DNA of 64,000 nt. It comes from Gammaproteobacteria bacterium. GTDB lineage: Bacteria; Pseudomonadota; Gammaproteobacteria; Burkholderiales; Burkholderiaceae_C. A program made the translations under genes and the position numbers. The stretch is from NCBI GenBank assembly GCA_018828125.1, contig JAHJWB010000019.1, positions 186,001-250,000 of the forward strand. The letters are read 5' to 3'. Shown one piece after another: positions 27,631 through 35,922 of the stretch; position 1 is the first letter of the stretch, and each line of letters opens with the position of its first letter. The notes beneath the pieces are model-generated. The model did not search any database, was not told the DNA's origin, and saw nothing but the letters and a program-made list of their open reading frames with translations.

Positions 27631-27652
27631 CAAGCAGTAACTTTGTATAAAT
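27631..27652 (+). promoter_or_regulatory. candidate operator upstream of acyl-CoA dehydrogenase
   Basis: The motif is CAAGCAGTAACTTTG followed by TATAAAT and matches the livH and TetR motifs in the AAGCA half, the CTTTGTA half and the A-rich tail. As at livH, exactly 17 nt separate it from the start codon. Confidence 0.6.
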
Positions 27653-27669
27653 AGAAAGAGACAAAGCCC

Positions 27670-28833
27670 ATGATCGAACGCACCCTCTTCCAGCCCGACC
27701 ACCAGGCCTTTGCCGACAGCTTTCGCCGCTTCATCGAGAAGGAAGTGACGCCTCACCACGCCGACTGGGAAGACCAGGGCTACGTGGCGCGCGAGGTGTG
27801 GAGCCAGGCGGGCGCCAACGGCTTTCTGTGCATGAGCCTGCCCGAGGAATACGGCGGCGCCGGGGCCGACAAGCTGTATTCGGTGGCGCAGATGGAAGAG
27901 CTGGCGCGCGCGGGCACCACCGGCATCGGCTTTGGGCTGCACAGCGAAATCGTGGCGCCGTACATCCTGCACTACGGCACCGAGGAGCAAAAACGCCGCT
28001 ACCTGCCCCAGATGGCCAGCGGCGCCATGGTGGGCGCCATCGCCATGAGCGAGCCCGCCGCCGGCAGCGACTTGCAGGGCATCAAGACCACCGCCATCAA
28101 GAGCGCAGACGGGTCGCACTATGTACTGAACGGCAGCAAGACCTTCATCACCAACGGCTGGCATGCCGACCTGGTGATCGTGGTCGCCAAGACCGACCCG
28201 ACTGCCGGGGCCAAAGGCACCAGCCTTTTTCTGGTGGAGCGCGGCATGCCGGGCTTTGAAAAGGGCCAGCGCCTCAAGAAGATGGGCATGAAGGCGCAAG
28301 ACACTTCCGAGCTGTTCTTCACCGATGTAAAGGTGCCCGCTGCCAACCTGCTGGGCGGCCCTGCCATGGAGGGGCGCGGCTTTATCTGCTTGATGGAGCA
28401 GTTGCCGTGGGAACGCCTGCAGATCGCCATCACCGCCGTGGCTGCCGCCCAGGCGGCCATTGACTGGACGGTGGACTACGTCAAGCAGCGCAAGGTTTTC
28501 GGGCAGAGCGTGGCGGCTTTCCAGAACACCCGCCACACCTTGGCCGAGCTGCAGACCCAGGTGCAAGTGGCCCGCGTGTTTGTCGACAAGTGCTGCGAAC
28601 TGATTGTGAAAGACCAGCTCGATACCGAAAGCGCCAGCATGGCCAAGTACTGGACGACCGACCTGCAATGCAAGGTGATGGACGAGTGCGTGCAGCTGTT
28701 TGGCGGCTACGGCTATATGTGGGAATACCCCATCACCCGCGCCTACGCCGACGCACGCGTTCAGCGCATCTACGGTGGCACCAACGAGATCATGAAAGAG
28801 GTGATTGCGCGGGCCATGGGCCTGGGCAAATAG
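27670..28833 (+). CDS. acyl-CoA dehydrogenase
   Basis: The 387-residue FAD enzyme introduces the trans-2 double bond into acyl-CoA. Signatures are AIAMSEPAAGSDLQGIKTTA (FAD/substrate loop), YVLNGSKTFITNG, the ELFFTDVKVPAANLLG segment, KQRKVFGQSVAAFQ and the C-terminal QLFGGYGYMWEYPITRAYADARVQRIYGGT region (given in parts). The catalytic glutamate is expected in the last of these, within YGGTNEIMKE. It begins a separate unit after a terminator and precedes thiolase and FadB-like genes. Confidence 0.93.
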   Translation: MIERTLFQPDHQAFADSFRRFIEKEVTPHHADWEDQGYVAREVWSQAGANGFLCMSLPEEYGGAGADKLYSVAQMEELARAGTTGIGFGLHSEIVAPYILHYGTEEQKRRYLPQMASGAMVGAIAMSEPAAGSDLQGIKTTAIKSADGSHYVLNGSKTFITNGWHADLVIVVAKTDPTAGAKGTSLFLVERGMPGFEKGQRLKKMGMKAQDTSELFFTDVKVPAANLLGGPAMEGRGFICLMEQLPWERLQIAITAVAAAQAAIDWTVDYVKQRKVFGQSVAAFQNTRHTLAELQTQVQVARVFVDKCCELIVKDQLDTESASMAKYWTTDLQCKVMDECVQLFGGYGYMWEYPITRAYADARVQRIYGGTNEIMKEVIARAMGLGK

Positions 28834-28881
28834 CGCTATGAACAGCGCCCCGAACGACGCCGCGCTGGACGCCGAAAGCCG

Positions 28882-29184
28882 TTACAGATACCAGGCGGCG
28901 CGCGCTTCCTCAGGGCTGAGCGGCGCGCCTGGGCGACGGTCGGTGACGTTGAGCCATGAGCGCACACCCTGGCTGCCGCTCAGCGCGCGCATCAGAAGCA
29001 AGCCTGCGCCAATGCCGCGAATGGCTGCCGAGCCACGGCTGGGCGCCATGAAGGCCGACACGGCCAGCGCACTGGACGCGGCCAACACCACATGGTGCTC
29101 CAGCGCAAACCCTTCGCGCGTGTCGTCGTATTCGATGGCGCTGCGGGCCACGCGTTGCAAAGCAGGGGGTGTATTTCGTTTCAT
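28882..29184 (-). CDS. small conserved-looking hypothetical protein
   Basis: A 100-residue protein (MKRNTPPALQRVARSAIEYDD...) is encoded antisense between acyl-CoA dehydrogenase and thiolase. It has one hydrophobic segment (HVVLAASSALAVSAFMAPS), a possible second (AAIRGIGAGLLLMRALSG), and a proline-rich C-terminus. I do not recognise it. Its codon use resembles that of its neighbours, which supports a real gene. The ATG at 29184 is preferred because the upstream extension falls in an AT-rich promoter-like stretch. Confidence 0.6.
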   Translation of the reverse strand: MKRNTPPALQRVARSAIEYDDTREGFALEHHVVLAASSALAVSAFMAPSRGSAAIRGIGAGLLLMRALSGSQGVRSWLNVTDRRPGAPLSPEEARAAWYL

Positions 29185-29340
29185 AGACAGAAATTTAAAT
29201 AGCAACCGCAGAAAGATAGTGCAAAAGCCACTGCACCCGCGTCAGAGAGAGCGCTGTTGTGGTGTGAGGCAACCGGGCAAGTGGGCATTGGCCCCCATCA
29301 CCCAGACCCCTTCCAGTTTAAAGACCACCGGAGACCATTT

Positions 29341-30546
29341 ATGACCGAAGCCTATGTATTCGACGCGCTGCGCACCCCGCGCGGCAAGGGCAAGAAGGAC
29401 GGCACCCTGCACGAGGTCAAGCCCATCGACCTGCTGGTGGGCCTGCTGACCGAGCTGCAAACGCGCCACCGCTTTGACACGGCGGCGGTGGATGACGTGG
29501 TCATAGGCATCGTCTCGCCCGTGGGCGAGCAGGGCTCGGTGCTGCCGAAGGTGGCCGCCCTCAAGGCCGGGTGGGACTTTCGCTGCGCAGGTGTACAGGT
29601 CAACCGCTTCTGCGCCTCGGGCCTCGAAGCCGTGAACCTGGCCGCGCAAAAAGTGCGCAGCGGCTGGGAGGACCTGGTGGTGGCCGGTGGCGTGGAGAGC
29701 ATGAGCCGCGTGCCCATCGGCTCCGACGGCGGCGCCTGGGCGCAAGACCCCGCCACCAACTCCGCCACGCTGTTCGTGCCCCAGGGCATCGGCGCCGACC
29801 TGATCGCCACGCTGGACGGCTACACCCGCGCCGATGTGGACGCCTTCGCCCTCGAATCGCAGCGCCGCGCCACCGCTGCGCGCGCGGCGGGCTACTTCAA
29901 GAACTCCGTCGTACCCGTGCGCGACTTCATCGGCCAGACCATCCTGGCGGAAGACGAGTTCATCAAACCCAAGACCACGCTGGAAGGCCTGGGCGCGCTC
30001 AAGCCCTCGTTCGAGCAACTGGGCGGCATGGGCTTTGACGCCGTGGCGCTGCAACGCTACCCGCAGGTGGAGCGCATCCACCACGTGCACCACGCGGGCA
30101 ACTCGTCGGGCATTGTGGATGGCGCTGCCGCCGTGCTCATCGGCAACGAGGCCGCCGCCAAGGCCCATGGCCTCACGCCGCGCGCACGCATTGTGGCCAC
30201 GGCGCTCAGCGGCGCCGACCCCACCATCATGCTCACCGGCCCCGTGCCCGCCGCCAAAAAGGCGCTGGCCCGTGCGGGCATGACCATCGACCAGATCGAT
30301 CTGTTTGAAGTGAACGAGGCCTTTGCTGCCGTGCCCATGCGCTTCATGCGCGAGCTGGGCGTGCCCCACGACAAGGTCAACGTGAACGGCGGCGCCATTG
30401 CCATGGGCCACCCGCTGGGCGCCACGGGCGCCATGATCCTCGGCACCCTGATTGACGAGCTGCACCGCCGGGGCCAGCGCTATGGCCTGGCCACGCTGTG
30501 CGTTGGCGGCGGCATGGGCATCGCCACCATCGTTGAACGCATATGA
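29341..30546 (+). CDS. acetyl-CoA acyltransferase (thiolase)
   Basis: This 401-residue thiolase cleaves 3-ketoacyl-CoA to acetyl-CoA and a shortened acyl-CoA. The nucleophilic cysteine is C91 in [10 protein letters not shown], the general base histidine is in [15 protein letters not shown], and the second cysteine is in TLCVGGGMG. It pairs with the multifunctional enzyme downstream as the FadA-like partner. Length and motifs are complete. The start follows an ACCGGAGACC sequence. Confidence 0.94.
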   Translation: MTEAYVFDALRTPRGKGKKDGTLHEVKPIDLLVGLLTELQTRHRFDTAAVDDVVIGIVSPVGEQGSVLPKVAALKAGWDFRCAGVQVNRFCASGLEAVNLAAQKVRSGWEDLVVAGGVESMSRVPIGSDGGAWAQDPATNSATLFVPQGIGADLIATLDGYTRADVDAFALESQRRATAARAAGYFKNSVVPVRDFIGQTILAEDEFIKPKTTLEGLGALKPSFEQLGGMGFDAVALQRYPQVERIHHVHHAGNSSGIVDGAAAVLIGNEAAAKAHGLTPRARIVATALSGADPTIMLTGPVPAAKKALARAGMTIDQIDLFEVNEAFAAVPMRFMRELGVPHDKVNVNGGAIAMGHPLGATGAMILGTLIDELHRRGQRYGLATLCVGGGMGIATIVERI

Positions 30547-30690
30547 GGAACAACCCCCTAAGCGGCTGCGCCGCTTCCCCCTTCTCTCATCGCTGCGCGA
30601 TGGGAAGGGGGACGACGCCACTGGCCTGGCAAAGCCAGTTCCACGGCGTCCGCTGGCCTCGGCCACGCTTCATCTAAGGCCGCGCCCCAC
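30546..30690. repeat. REP-like intergenic repeat, family 2 relative
   Basis: Contains CCCCCTAAGCGGCTGCGCCG and a second imperfect stem around CATCGCTGCGCGATG. The order of blocks resembles the copies at 24172 and 39960, but this copy is more diverged. It lies between thiolase and the multifunctional enzyme gene. Confidence 0.65.
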
Positions 30691-30729
30691 AGCTGCGCTA
30701 TGCCGTATTACAGATTCGGAGACATCAGC

Positions 30730-32901
30730 ATGCAAACCATCCGCTACGAACTCATCCCCGCCCAGGGCACCGACGGCGAAGTCGCCGTCATCACGTTTGA
30801 CGAAACCAATTCCCCCGTCAACACCATGTGCCGCCAGTGGCAGCAAGAGCTGGGCGAGGTCACGGCCCAGGTGCTGGGCGACCGCGAACGCCTGGGCGCT
30901 GCCCTCAAGGGCATCGTGCTTGCATCGGCCAAGACCAGCTTCTTTGCGGGCGCCGACCTCAAGGCCACCATGCGCCTCACACCCGCCGATGCGCCCAGCG
31001 CGTTCGGCGAAATCGAGCGCATGAAGAAGCACTTCCGCACGCTCGAAACGCTGGGCATCCCCGTGGTGGCCTGCCTCAACGGCGCGGCGCTGGGCGGCGG
31101 CTGGGAGGTGGCCCTGGTCGCCCACTACCGCATCGCCGTGGCCGACCCCAAGATCCAGTTCGGCCTGCCCGAGGTCACGCTGGGCTTGATGCCCGGCGCC
31201 ACCGGCGTGACCAAGATGACGCGCCTGCTGGGCCTGATGGGCGCGCAGCCCTACATCCTGGAAGGCAAGCTCTTCAACCCCGCCGAAGCGCTGGAGCTGC
31301 AACTGGTGCACGAGCTGGTCACTGCGCGCGAGCAACTGCTACCCGCCGCACTGGCCCACATCGCCACCCACCCGCACGCCGTGCAGCCGTGGGACGACAA
31401 GAACTACAAGATGCCCGGCGGCACGCCCGCCAACCCCAAGATTGCAGGCGCCCTCACCGTCGCGCCCGCCATGCTCAAGAAGACCACGCGCGGCCGCTAC
31501 CCCGCGCCCGAGGCCGCGCTCGCGGCCATGGTCGAGGGCGCGATGGTGGACTTTGACACCGCCCTGCGCATCGAAAGCCGCTACCTCGCCCGCCTGATGA
31601 CCGGCCCCGTGGCGCGCAACATGATCAACACGTTCTTCTTCGACATGAACGCGATCAAGAGCGGCAAGTCGCGCCCAGGCTCGGCCCCTCGCTACAAGCC
31701 GCAAAAGGTCGGCGTCCTGGGCGCCGGCATGATGGGCGCTGGCATCGCCTGGGCCCAGGCCAACCGGGGCATTGCCACCATGCTCAAGGACGTGAGTGCG
31801 GAGAAGGCCGAGGCCGGCAAGGCCTACTCTGCCCGCCTCACGCAGGCCCGCGTGGACAAGGGCCGCATGACGGCCGAGGCGCAGCAGGCGCTGCTGGCGC
31901 GCATCACGCCCACCGCCAGCGCGGCCGACCTGGCGGGCTGCGACCTCATCATCGAGGCCGTGTTCGAAAGCCGCGACCTGAAAGCCAAAGTCACGCAAGA
32001 GGCCGAGCCGCAACTGGCGCCAGGCGGCTTCTTTGCCAGCAACACCTCCACCCTGCCCATCAGCGGCCTGGCCACGGCCAGCAGCAAGCCCGAGAAGTTT
32101 GTCGGCATCCACTTCTTCAGCCCCGTGGACAAGATGAAGCTGGTGGAGATCATCCGCGGCAAGGCCACCGACGACGAAACCGTGGCCCGCGCGTTCGACT
32201 ACGTGCAGGCCCTGGGCAAGGTGCCCATCGTGGTCAATGACTCCCGCGGCTTCTACACCAGCCGCACCTTCGGCACCTTTGTGATGGAAGGCGCCGCCAT
32301 GCTGGGCGAAGGCATCCCCGCCGCCGCCATTGAAAACGCCGCCATGCAGGCCGGCCTGCCCGTGGGCCCGCTGGCCGTGCTGGACGAAACCGCGCTGACG
32401 TTAAGCGTGCACGTGCTGGAGCAGACCCGTGCCGACTACGCGGCCGAAGGCAAACCCTACACCGCCACACCCGGCGAGCTGCTGGTGGAGCGCATGGTCA
32501 AGGAACTGAAGCGCCCCGGCCGCGCCGGTGGCGGCGGTTTTTATGACTACCCCGCAGGCGCCAAGAAGCACCTGTGGCCAGAGCTGAAACCTCTGTTCGA
32601 AAAGCCCGGCGTGGAGTGGAGCGTGCAGGAGATTCAGGACCGGCTGCTCTACCGCCAGGCCATCGAGACGGCGCGTTGCCTGGCCGAGGGTGTGCTGACC
32701 AGCGTGCATGACGCGAACATCGGGTCGATCTTTGGGATTGGGTTTCCGGCGTGGACGGGGGGGGCGATGCAGTTCATTTATGGAACGGGGATGGAAGAGT
32801 TTCGGCTTCGCGCAGATGAGTTGGCTGCGACGCGCGGTCAAGGCTTCTCGATAGATCAAGACACTTTCGAAAAAATTGCCAAATACCGACCTATTTATTG
32901 A
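30730..32901 (+). CDS. multifunctional enoyl-CoA hydratase / 3-hydroxyacyl-CoA dehydrogenase (FadB/FadJ-like)
   Basis: The 723-residue enzyme carries out two consecutive steps of beta-oxidation. Residues 1 to about 210 are a crotonase domain (SFFAGADLKA, NGAALGGGWEVALVAHYR), followed by the NAD domain (KVGVLGAGMMGAGIAWAQ near residue 330), FFSPVDKMKLVEII and two C-terminal dimerisation segments. It forms the alpha partner of the upstream thiolase. The ATG at 30730 has GGAG upstream. The last 25 or so codons are visibly AT-rich (ending KIAKYRPIY) compared with the rest of the gene, as if the 3' end had been exchanged when the downstream island arrived. Confidence 0.93.
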   Translation: MQTIRYELIPAQGTDGEVAVITFDETNSPVNTMCRQWQQELGEVTAQVLGDRERLGAALKGIVLASAKTSFFAGADLKATMRLTPADAPSAFGEIERMKKHFRTLETLGIPVVACLNGAALGGGWEVALVAHYRIAVADPKIQFGLPEVTLGLMPGATGVTKMTRLLGLMGAQPYILEGKLFNPAEALELQLVHELVTAREQLLPAALAHIATHPHAVQPWDDKNYKMPGGTPANPKIAGALTVAPAMLKKTTRGRYPAPEAALAAMVEGAMVDFDTALRIESRYLARLMTGPVARNMINTFFFDMNAIKSGKSRPGSAPRYKPQKVGVLGAGMMGAGIAWAQANRGIATMLKDVSAEKAEAGKAYSARLTQARVDKGRMTAEAQQALLARITPTASAADLAGCDLIIEAVFESRDLKAKVTQEAEPQLAPGGFFASNTSTLPISGLATASSKPEKFVGIHFFSPVDKMKLVEIIRGKATDDETVARAFDYVQALGKVPIVVNDSRGFYTSRTFGTFVMEGAAMLGEGIPAAAIENAAMQAGLPVGPLAVLDETALTLSVHVLEQTRADYAAEGKPYTATPGELLVERMVKELKRPGRAGGGGFYDYPAGAKKHLWPELKPLFEKPGVEWSVQEIQDRLLYRQAIETARCLAEGVLTSVHDANIGSIFGIGFPAWTGGAMQFIYGTGMEEFRLRADELAATRGQGFSIDQDTFEKIAKYRPIY

Positions 32902-32959
32902 TTGCCGGCCTTTCACAGAGTTGATGCTGATCTAGAGGAGAGAGCAGACGCCATAAAAC

Positions 32960-32988
32960 TTGGACAAAGCCAACTAGACGTCTTAAGA
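32960..32988 (+). promoter_or_regulatory. possible promoter of the deaminase island gene
   Basis: TTGGAC, 17 nt, TTAAGA, in the AT-rich 121-bp gap before the avcD-like start. It would give a leader of about 28 nt. In other bacteria an inhibitory RNA (AvcI) overlaps this region; I see no obvious structured RNA here. Confidence 0.4.
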
Positions 32989-33022
32989 TCTTGCCACCCT
33001 TTGATTAAATAAAGATGCATCC

Positions 33023-34711
33023 ATGCAAGTTTTATTCGGTCCCTCTCCAAACACCAATTATCTCAAATCAGCAGTTTCGAAAATATATGGCGATGAGGAC
33101 GACTTTATCGTTTTGGGACTTACGGGAAGAACAGGGAGCGGCTGTAGCACTGCAGCTCGAATTCTTCAGTCACCACGAGAAAGCATAAAACATAGCTTAT
33201 TTAATGGCGACAACCCGCAATCAAATGATCAACGCAAAGAGCGAATTTTATTTCGACACTTTGAAGCAGCCTGGCACCCTTTTCTGCTACTACAAGTTCG
33301 CTCATTAATCACCACCTTCTTGCTCGACCTCGACACCAGCAAAGTCAAAGATATTATTGGCAACTTGGTCAATGAAAAGGAAATCATAGCAAATTTCACA
33401 AATTTGCTGAACGAACTAAAGAATCAATACACCCAAATAAAAGGCAATCCATCAGACGCAAGCCTAATAGATTACTATACAAAAATATTACCGCAAAGAT
33501 GCGAGGAAATAAGAGAACTGCTAGGCGAAAGCGGCTTCGTTCGACTTTATCAGACCATTGGCAGAAATATACGCCTCTCAGGTAACGCCTACGATCAAAC
33601 CTTGGTCGAAGGAAGATTTTTTACATTAGCAGAACGGATATTTCAGATCATCGAACAGATTCACAAAGTCCAGAAGGTATCAGGCTCTAAAACTTTTATA
33701 GTTATTGATGCCTTGCGAAGCCCTCTAGAAGCTATATTTTTCCAAGATAGATATTCTTCATTTTTCTTGGTGGCAATATCCGCACCTGAAAAGGACAGAA
33801 TTGGGCGCCTTCGTCGCTTGAAATACTCAGAAGACGATATAGCATCAATTGATAAGATTGAGTACACACCACACGATTTAGACGAACCTGATTTTTACTC
33901 AGTGCAAGACATACAAGCTTGCCTACAACGGTCCGATCTATATATCAGCAACCCTGACGTCACATCCAAAGTCAACGAGTACCAAGACTTAGCCAATCAG
34001 CTAATTCGGTTCACTTCATTGATAAGGCGGCCTGGCATCGTAACTCCAAGCGCAATCGAGCGATGTATGCAGATGGCATATACCGCAAAACTTAACTCAG
34101 GATGTATATCTCGCCAAGTTGGGGCGGTAGTAACGGATGAAAATTACTCCGTCCGATCAGTCGGATGGAATGATGCCCCACATGGTCAAGTTCCTTGCAA
34201 TCTTCGCAATAGAGATGATCTGCTAGCCGGTAAAGACTCCGAGGCTTACAGCGAATTTGAAAAAACGGATTCAGACTATTTAGGTCACTTTGCCACCAGT
34301 ACCGTGCGCTTTTCAAGCATTCCAACAAAAGGTCAAAACAATGCCTTTTGCTTTAAGTCTGAGTTCAACTCATTTAAGGGTGAAAAAAATCAGGTTCACA
34401 CCCGATCATTGCACGCCGAAGAGAATGCATTTTTACAAATCTCGAAGTACGGCCTTGCTTCAATTGCGGGAGGAACGCTGTTCACGACGGCGAGCCCCTG
34501 CGAACTCTGTGCAAAGAAGGCATATCAATTGGGGATAAAGAAAATTATATATATCGACCCTTATCCAGGAATTGCTCTAACGCACATTCTCCAAGGCGGT
34601 ACAAAAAATCCGATACTGCACCTATTCTCTGGGGCTATCGGGCGCGCGTTTCACAGACTTTACACTCCGATAGTTGCATATAAAGATGAACTCAGTGCCC
34701 TAATTCGCTAG
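33023..34711 (+). CDS. avcD: AvcD-type anti-phage deoxycytidylate deaminase
   Basis: The 562-residue protein has two domains. The N-terminal part is P-loop NTPase/kinase-like, with GLTGRTGSGCST at 32-43. The C-terminal part is a cytidine/deoxycytidylate deaminase with zinc ligands H464 and E466 in LHAEENAF, and C493 and C496 in SPCELCAKKA. This architecture is that of the AvcD/DCD defence proteins, which deaminate dCTP and dCMP during phage infection and so deplete the pool for phage DNA synthesis. The gene is strikingly AT-rich with different codon use from all its neighbours, indicating horizontal acquisition. It stands alone behind fadB and is followed by a long perfect hairpin. Confidence 0.9.
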   Translation: MQVLFGPSPNTNYLKSAVSKIYGDEDDFIVLGLTGRTGSGCSTAARILQSPRESIKHSLFNGDNPQSNDQRKERILFRHFEAAWHPFLLLQVRSLITTFLLDLDTSKVKDIIGNLVNEKEIIANFTNLLNELKNQYTQIKGNPSDASLIDYYTKILPQRCEEIRELLGESGFVRLYQTIGRNIRLSGNAYDQTLVEGRFFTLAERIFQIIEQIHKVQKVSGSKTFIVIDALRSPLEAIFFQDRYSSFFLVAISAPEKDRIGRLRRLKYSEDDIASIDKIEYTPHDLDEPDFYSVQDIQACLQRSDLYISNPDVTSKVNEYQDLANQLIRFTSLIRRPGIVTPSAIERCMQMAYTAKLNSGCISRQVGAVVTDENYSVRSVGWNDAPHGQVPCNLRNRDDLLAGKDSEAYSEFEKTDSDYLGHFATSTVRFSSIPTKGQNNAFCFKSEFNSFKGEKNQVHTRSLHAEENAFLQISKYGLASIAGGTLFTTASPCELCAKKAYQLGIKKIIYIDPYPGIALTHILQGGTKNPILHLFSGAIGRAFHRLYTPIVAYKDELSALIR

Positions 34712-34748
34712 GGACTAACTAACCCAACCACGGCGCCAGAGTCACCAT

Positions 34749-34795
34749 TGCATCCTTGCAAATTGATCGCCATTCGATCAATTTGCAAGGATGCA
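34749..34795. repeat. perfect 21-bp inverted repeat behind the avcD gene
   Basis: The arms at 34749-34769 and 34775-34795 are perfectly complementary with a CCATT loop. The arm begins TGCATCCTTGCAAATTG. No T-run follows on either strand. It could be a factor-assisted terminator, an mRNA-stabilising hairpin, or the scar of the insertion that brought the island. Confidence 0.8.
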
Positions 34796-34812
34796 GAGAA
34801 GCCAAAACTCCT

Positions 34813-34901
34813 GTAGGTCCGGTTAGCGCAGCGAAACCCGACACCGTCGCCGGGTGACATGGAAGTGCCGGGCTATGCCCTTGCGGGCTAACCCGACCTA
34901 C
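34813..34901. repeat. paired inverted repeat of GTAGGTC...CCCGAC type
   Basis: Two diverged copies of a unit of about 30 bp (GTAGGTCSGGTTAGC...) lie head to head around a 25-nt centre. Similar elements are known to me as dispersed intergenic repeats in proteobacteria. Confidence 0.65.
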
Positions 34902-34924
34902 CGGGCTGCAAGCCAAATAGCTAC

Positions 34925-34980
34925 TAAATATGTAGCTGCTAGCGTTTATCCACCAAGCGCTAGAGGCAAAAAACACTCAA
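34925..34980. repeat. CTAGCGCTT repeat, copy downstream of the island
   Basis: Arms CTAGCGTTT (one mismatch, 34939-34947) and AAGCGCTAG (34955-34963), flanked by TGTAGCTG and AGGCAAAAAACACTCAAAA. It lies between two convergent genes, just past the BKACE stop. Confidence 0.88.
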
Positions 34981-35002
34981 AACCCCGAGATATCCACGCT
35001 CA

Positions 35003-35908
35003 TCAAAGCGCAGCCGCAGCCTCCAACGGTTTCAACCCCAACATCCCCCGAGCCTCCTGCGGCGAAGCCACCTCCCGCCCCGCATTGCGCGCGTACTCCG
35101 CCAGCTTCTCGATCAACGGCCCGTTCGAATCCGCCTTGGTCCCATCCGGCAGATAGAACGTGTCCTCCAGCCCCGTACGCAAATGCCCGCCCAGCTCGGC
35201 CACGCGCTGGTGCACGGGCCAGATCTCGCTGCGGCCGATGACGGTGGCTTGCCAGGGGGCATCCTTGATTTTCAGCTTGAGCAAGATGGGCAGCAGGTCC
35301 GGGTCCGCAGGCATGCCGGACTCGACGCCCATCACAAAGTTGTATTCGGGCAGGCGCTCGGTGTACATGCCGGTCTGCACATACATCTCTACGCAGCGCA
35401 CGATGCCCACGTCAAAGCATTCAAACTCGGGCAGCGTACCGGTCTCCAGCATCACGTCGATGAAGTCCTTGACCTTGGCGGGCTGGTTGTCGAACAGCAT
35501 GGGCGGCCAGGCCCAGGTGCCGTTGCTGCGCACCTTCAGGTAGTTGAGCGAGCCGGCGTTGCACGCGGCCATCTCTGGGCGGGTGGCACGCAGGCAATCC
35601 AGCGGGCCTTGGTAATTGGGGCCGACCACACCGGTGGTCTGGTTGATGATCAAACAGGGGCAGGCCTCGCGCATGGCTTGCACGCAGTCGCGCGCCACCT
35701 GTGGGTCCCAACTGGGCAGGTGGCCTTTGCCGGGCTCCTGGTTGCGAAAATGCACGTGCACCACGGCGGCACCTGCGTCGTAGGCGCGGCGGGCTTCTTT
35801 TGCCAACTGCTCGGGCGTGACGGGCACATGGTGCTGGCCGGGGTCCGTCAGCACGCCGGTGATGGCGCAGGTGATGATGGCTTTGTTGCCGTGGTCGGTG
35901 CTGTGCAT
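35003..35908 (-). CDS. beta-keto acid cleavage enzyme (BKACE, DUF849)
   Basis: The 301-residue TIM-barrel enzyme condenses a beta-keto acid with acetyl-CoA and cleaves it to acetoacetate and a new acyl-CoA. The zinc-binding pair H51 and H53 in VVHVHFRNQEPG and the final GGHLRTGLEDTFYLPDG segment identify the family. The actual keto-acid substrate is unknown. It is the last gene of the long TetR-led operon, 14 bp behind an acyl-CoA dehydrogenase. Confidence 0.92.
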   Translation of the reverse strand: MHSTDHGNKAIITCAITGVLTDPGQHHVPVTPEQLAKEARRAYDAGAAVVHVHFRNQEPGKGHLPSWDPQVARDCVQAMREACPCLIINQTTGVVGPNYQGPLDCLRATRPEMAACNAGSLNYLKVRSNGTWAWPPMLFDNQPAKVKDFIDVMLETGTLPEFECFDVGIVRCVEMYVQTGMYTERLPEYNFVMGVESGMPADPDLLPILLKLKIKDAPWQATVIGRSEIWPVHQRVAELGGHLRTGLEDTFYLPDGTKADSNGPLIEKLAEYARNAGREVASPQEARGMLGLKPLEAAAAL

Positions 35909-35922
35909 GGGGCCTGTCTCCT

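Noticed and set aside
33023..34711. Prophage or integrative element around the deaminase gene
   Set aside because: No integrase, phage structural gene or tRNA attachment site is present; only one foreign gene is visible.
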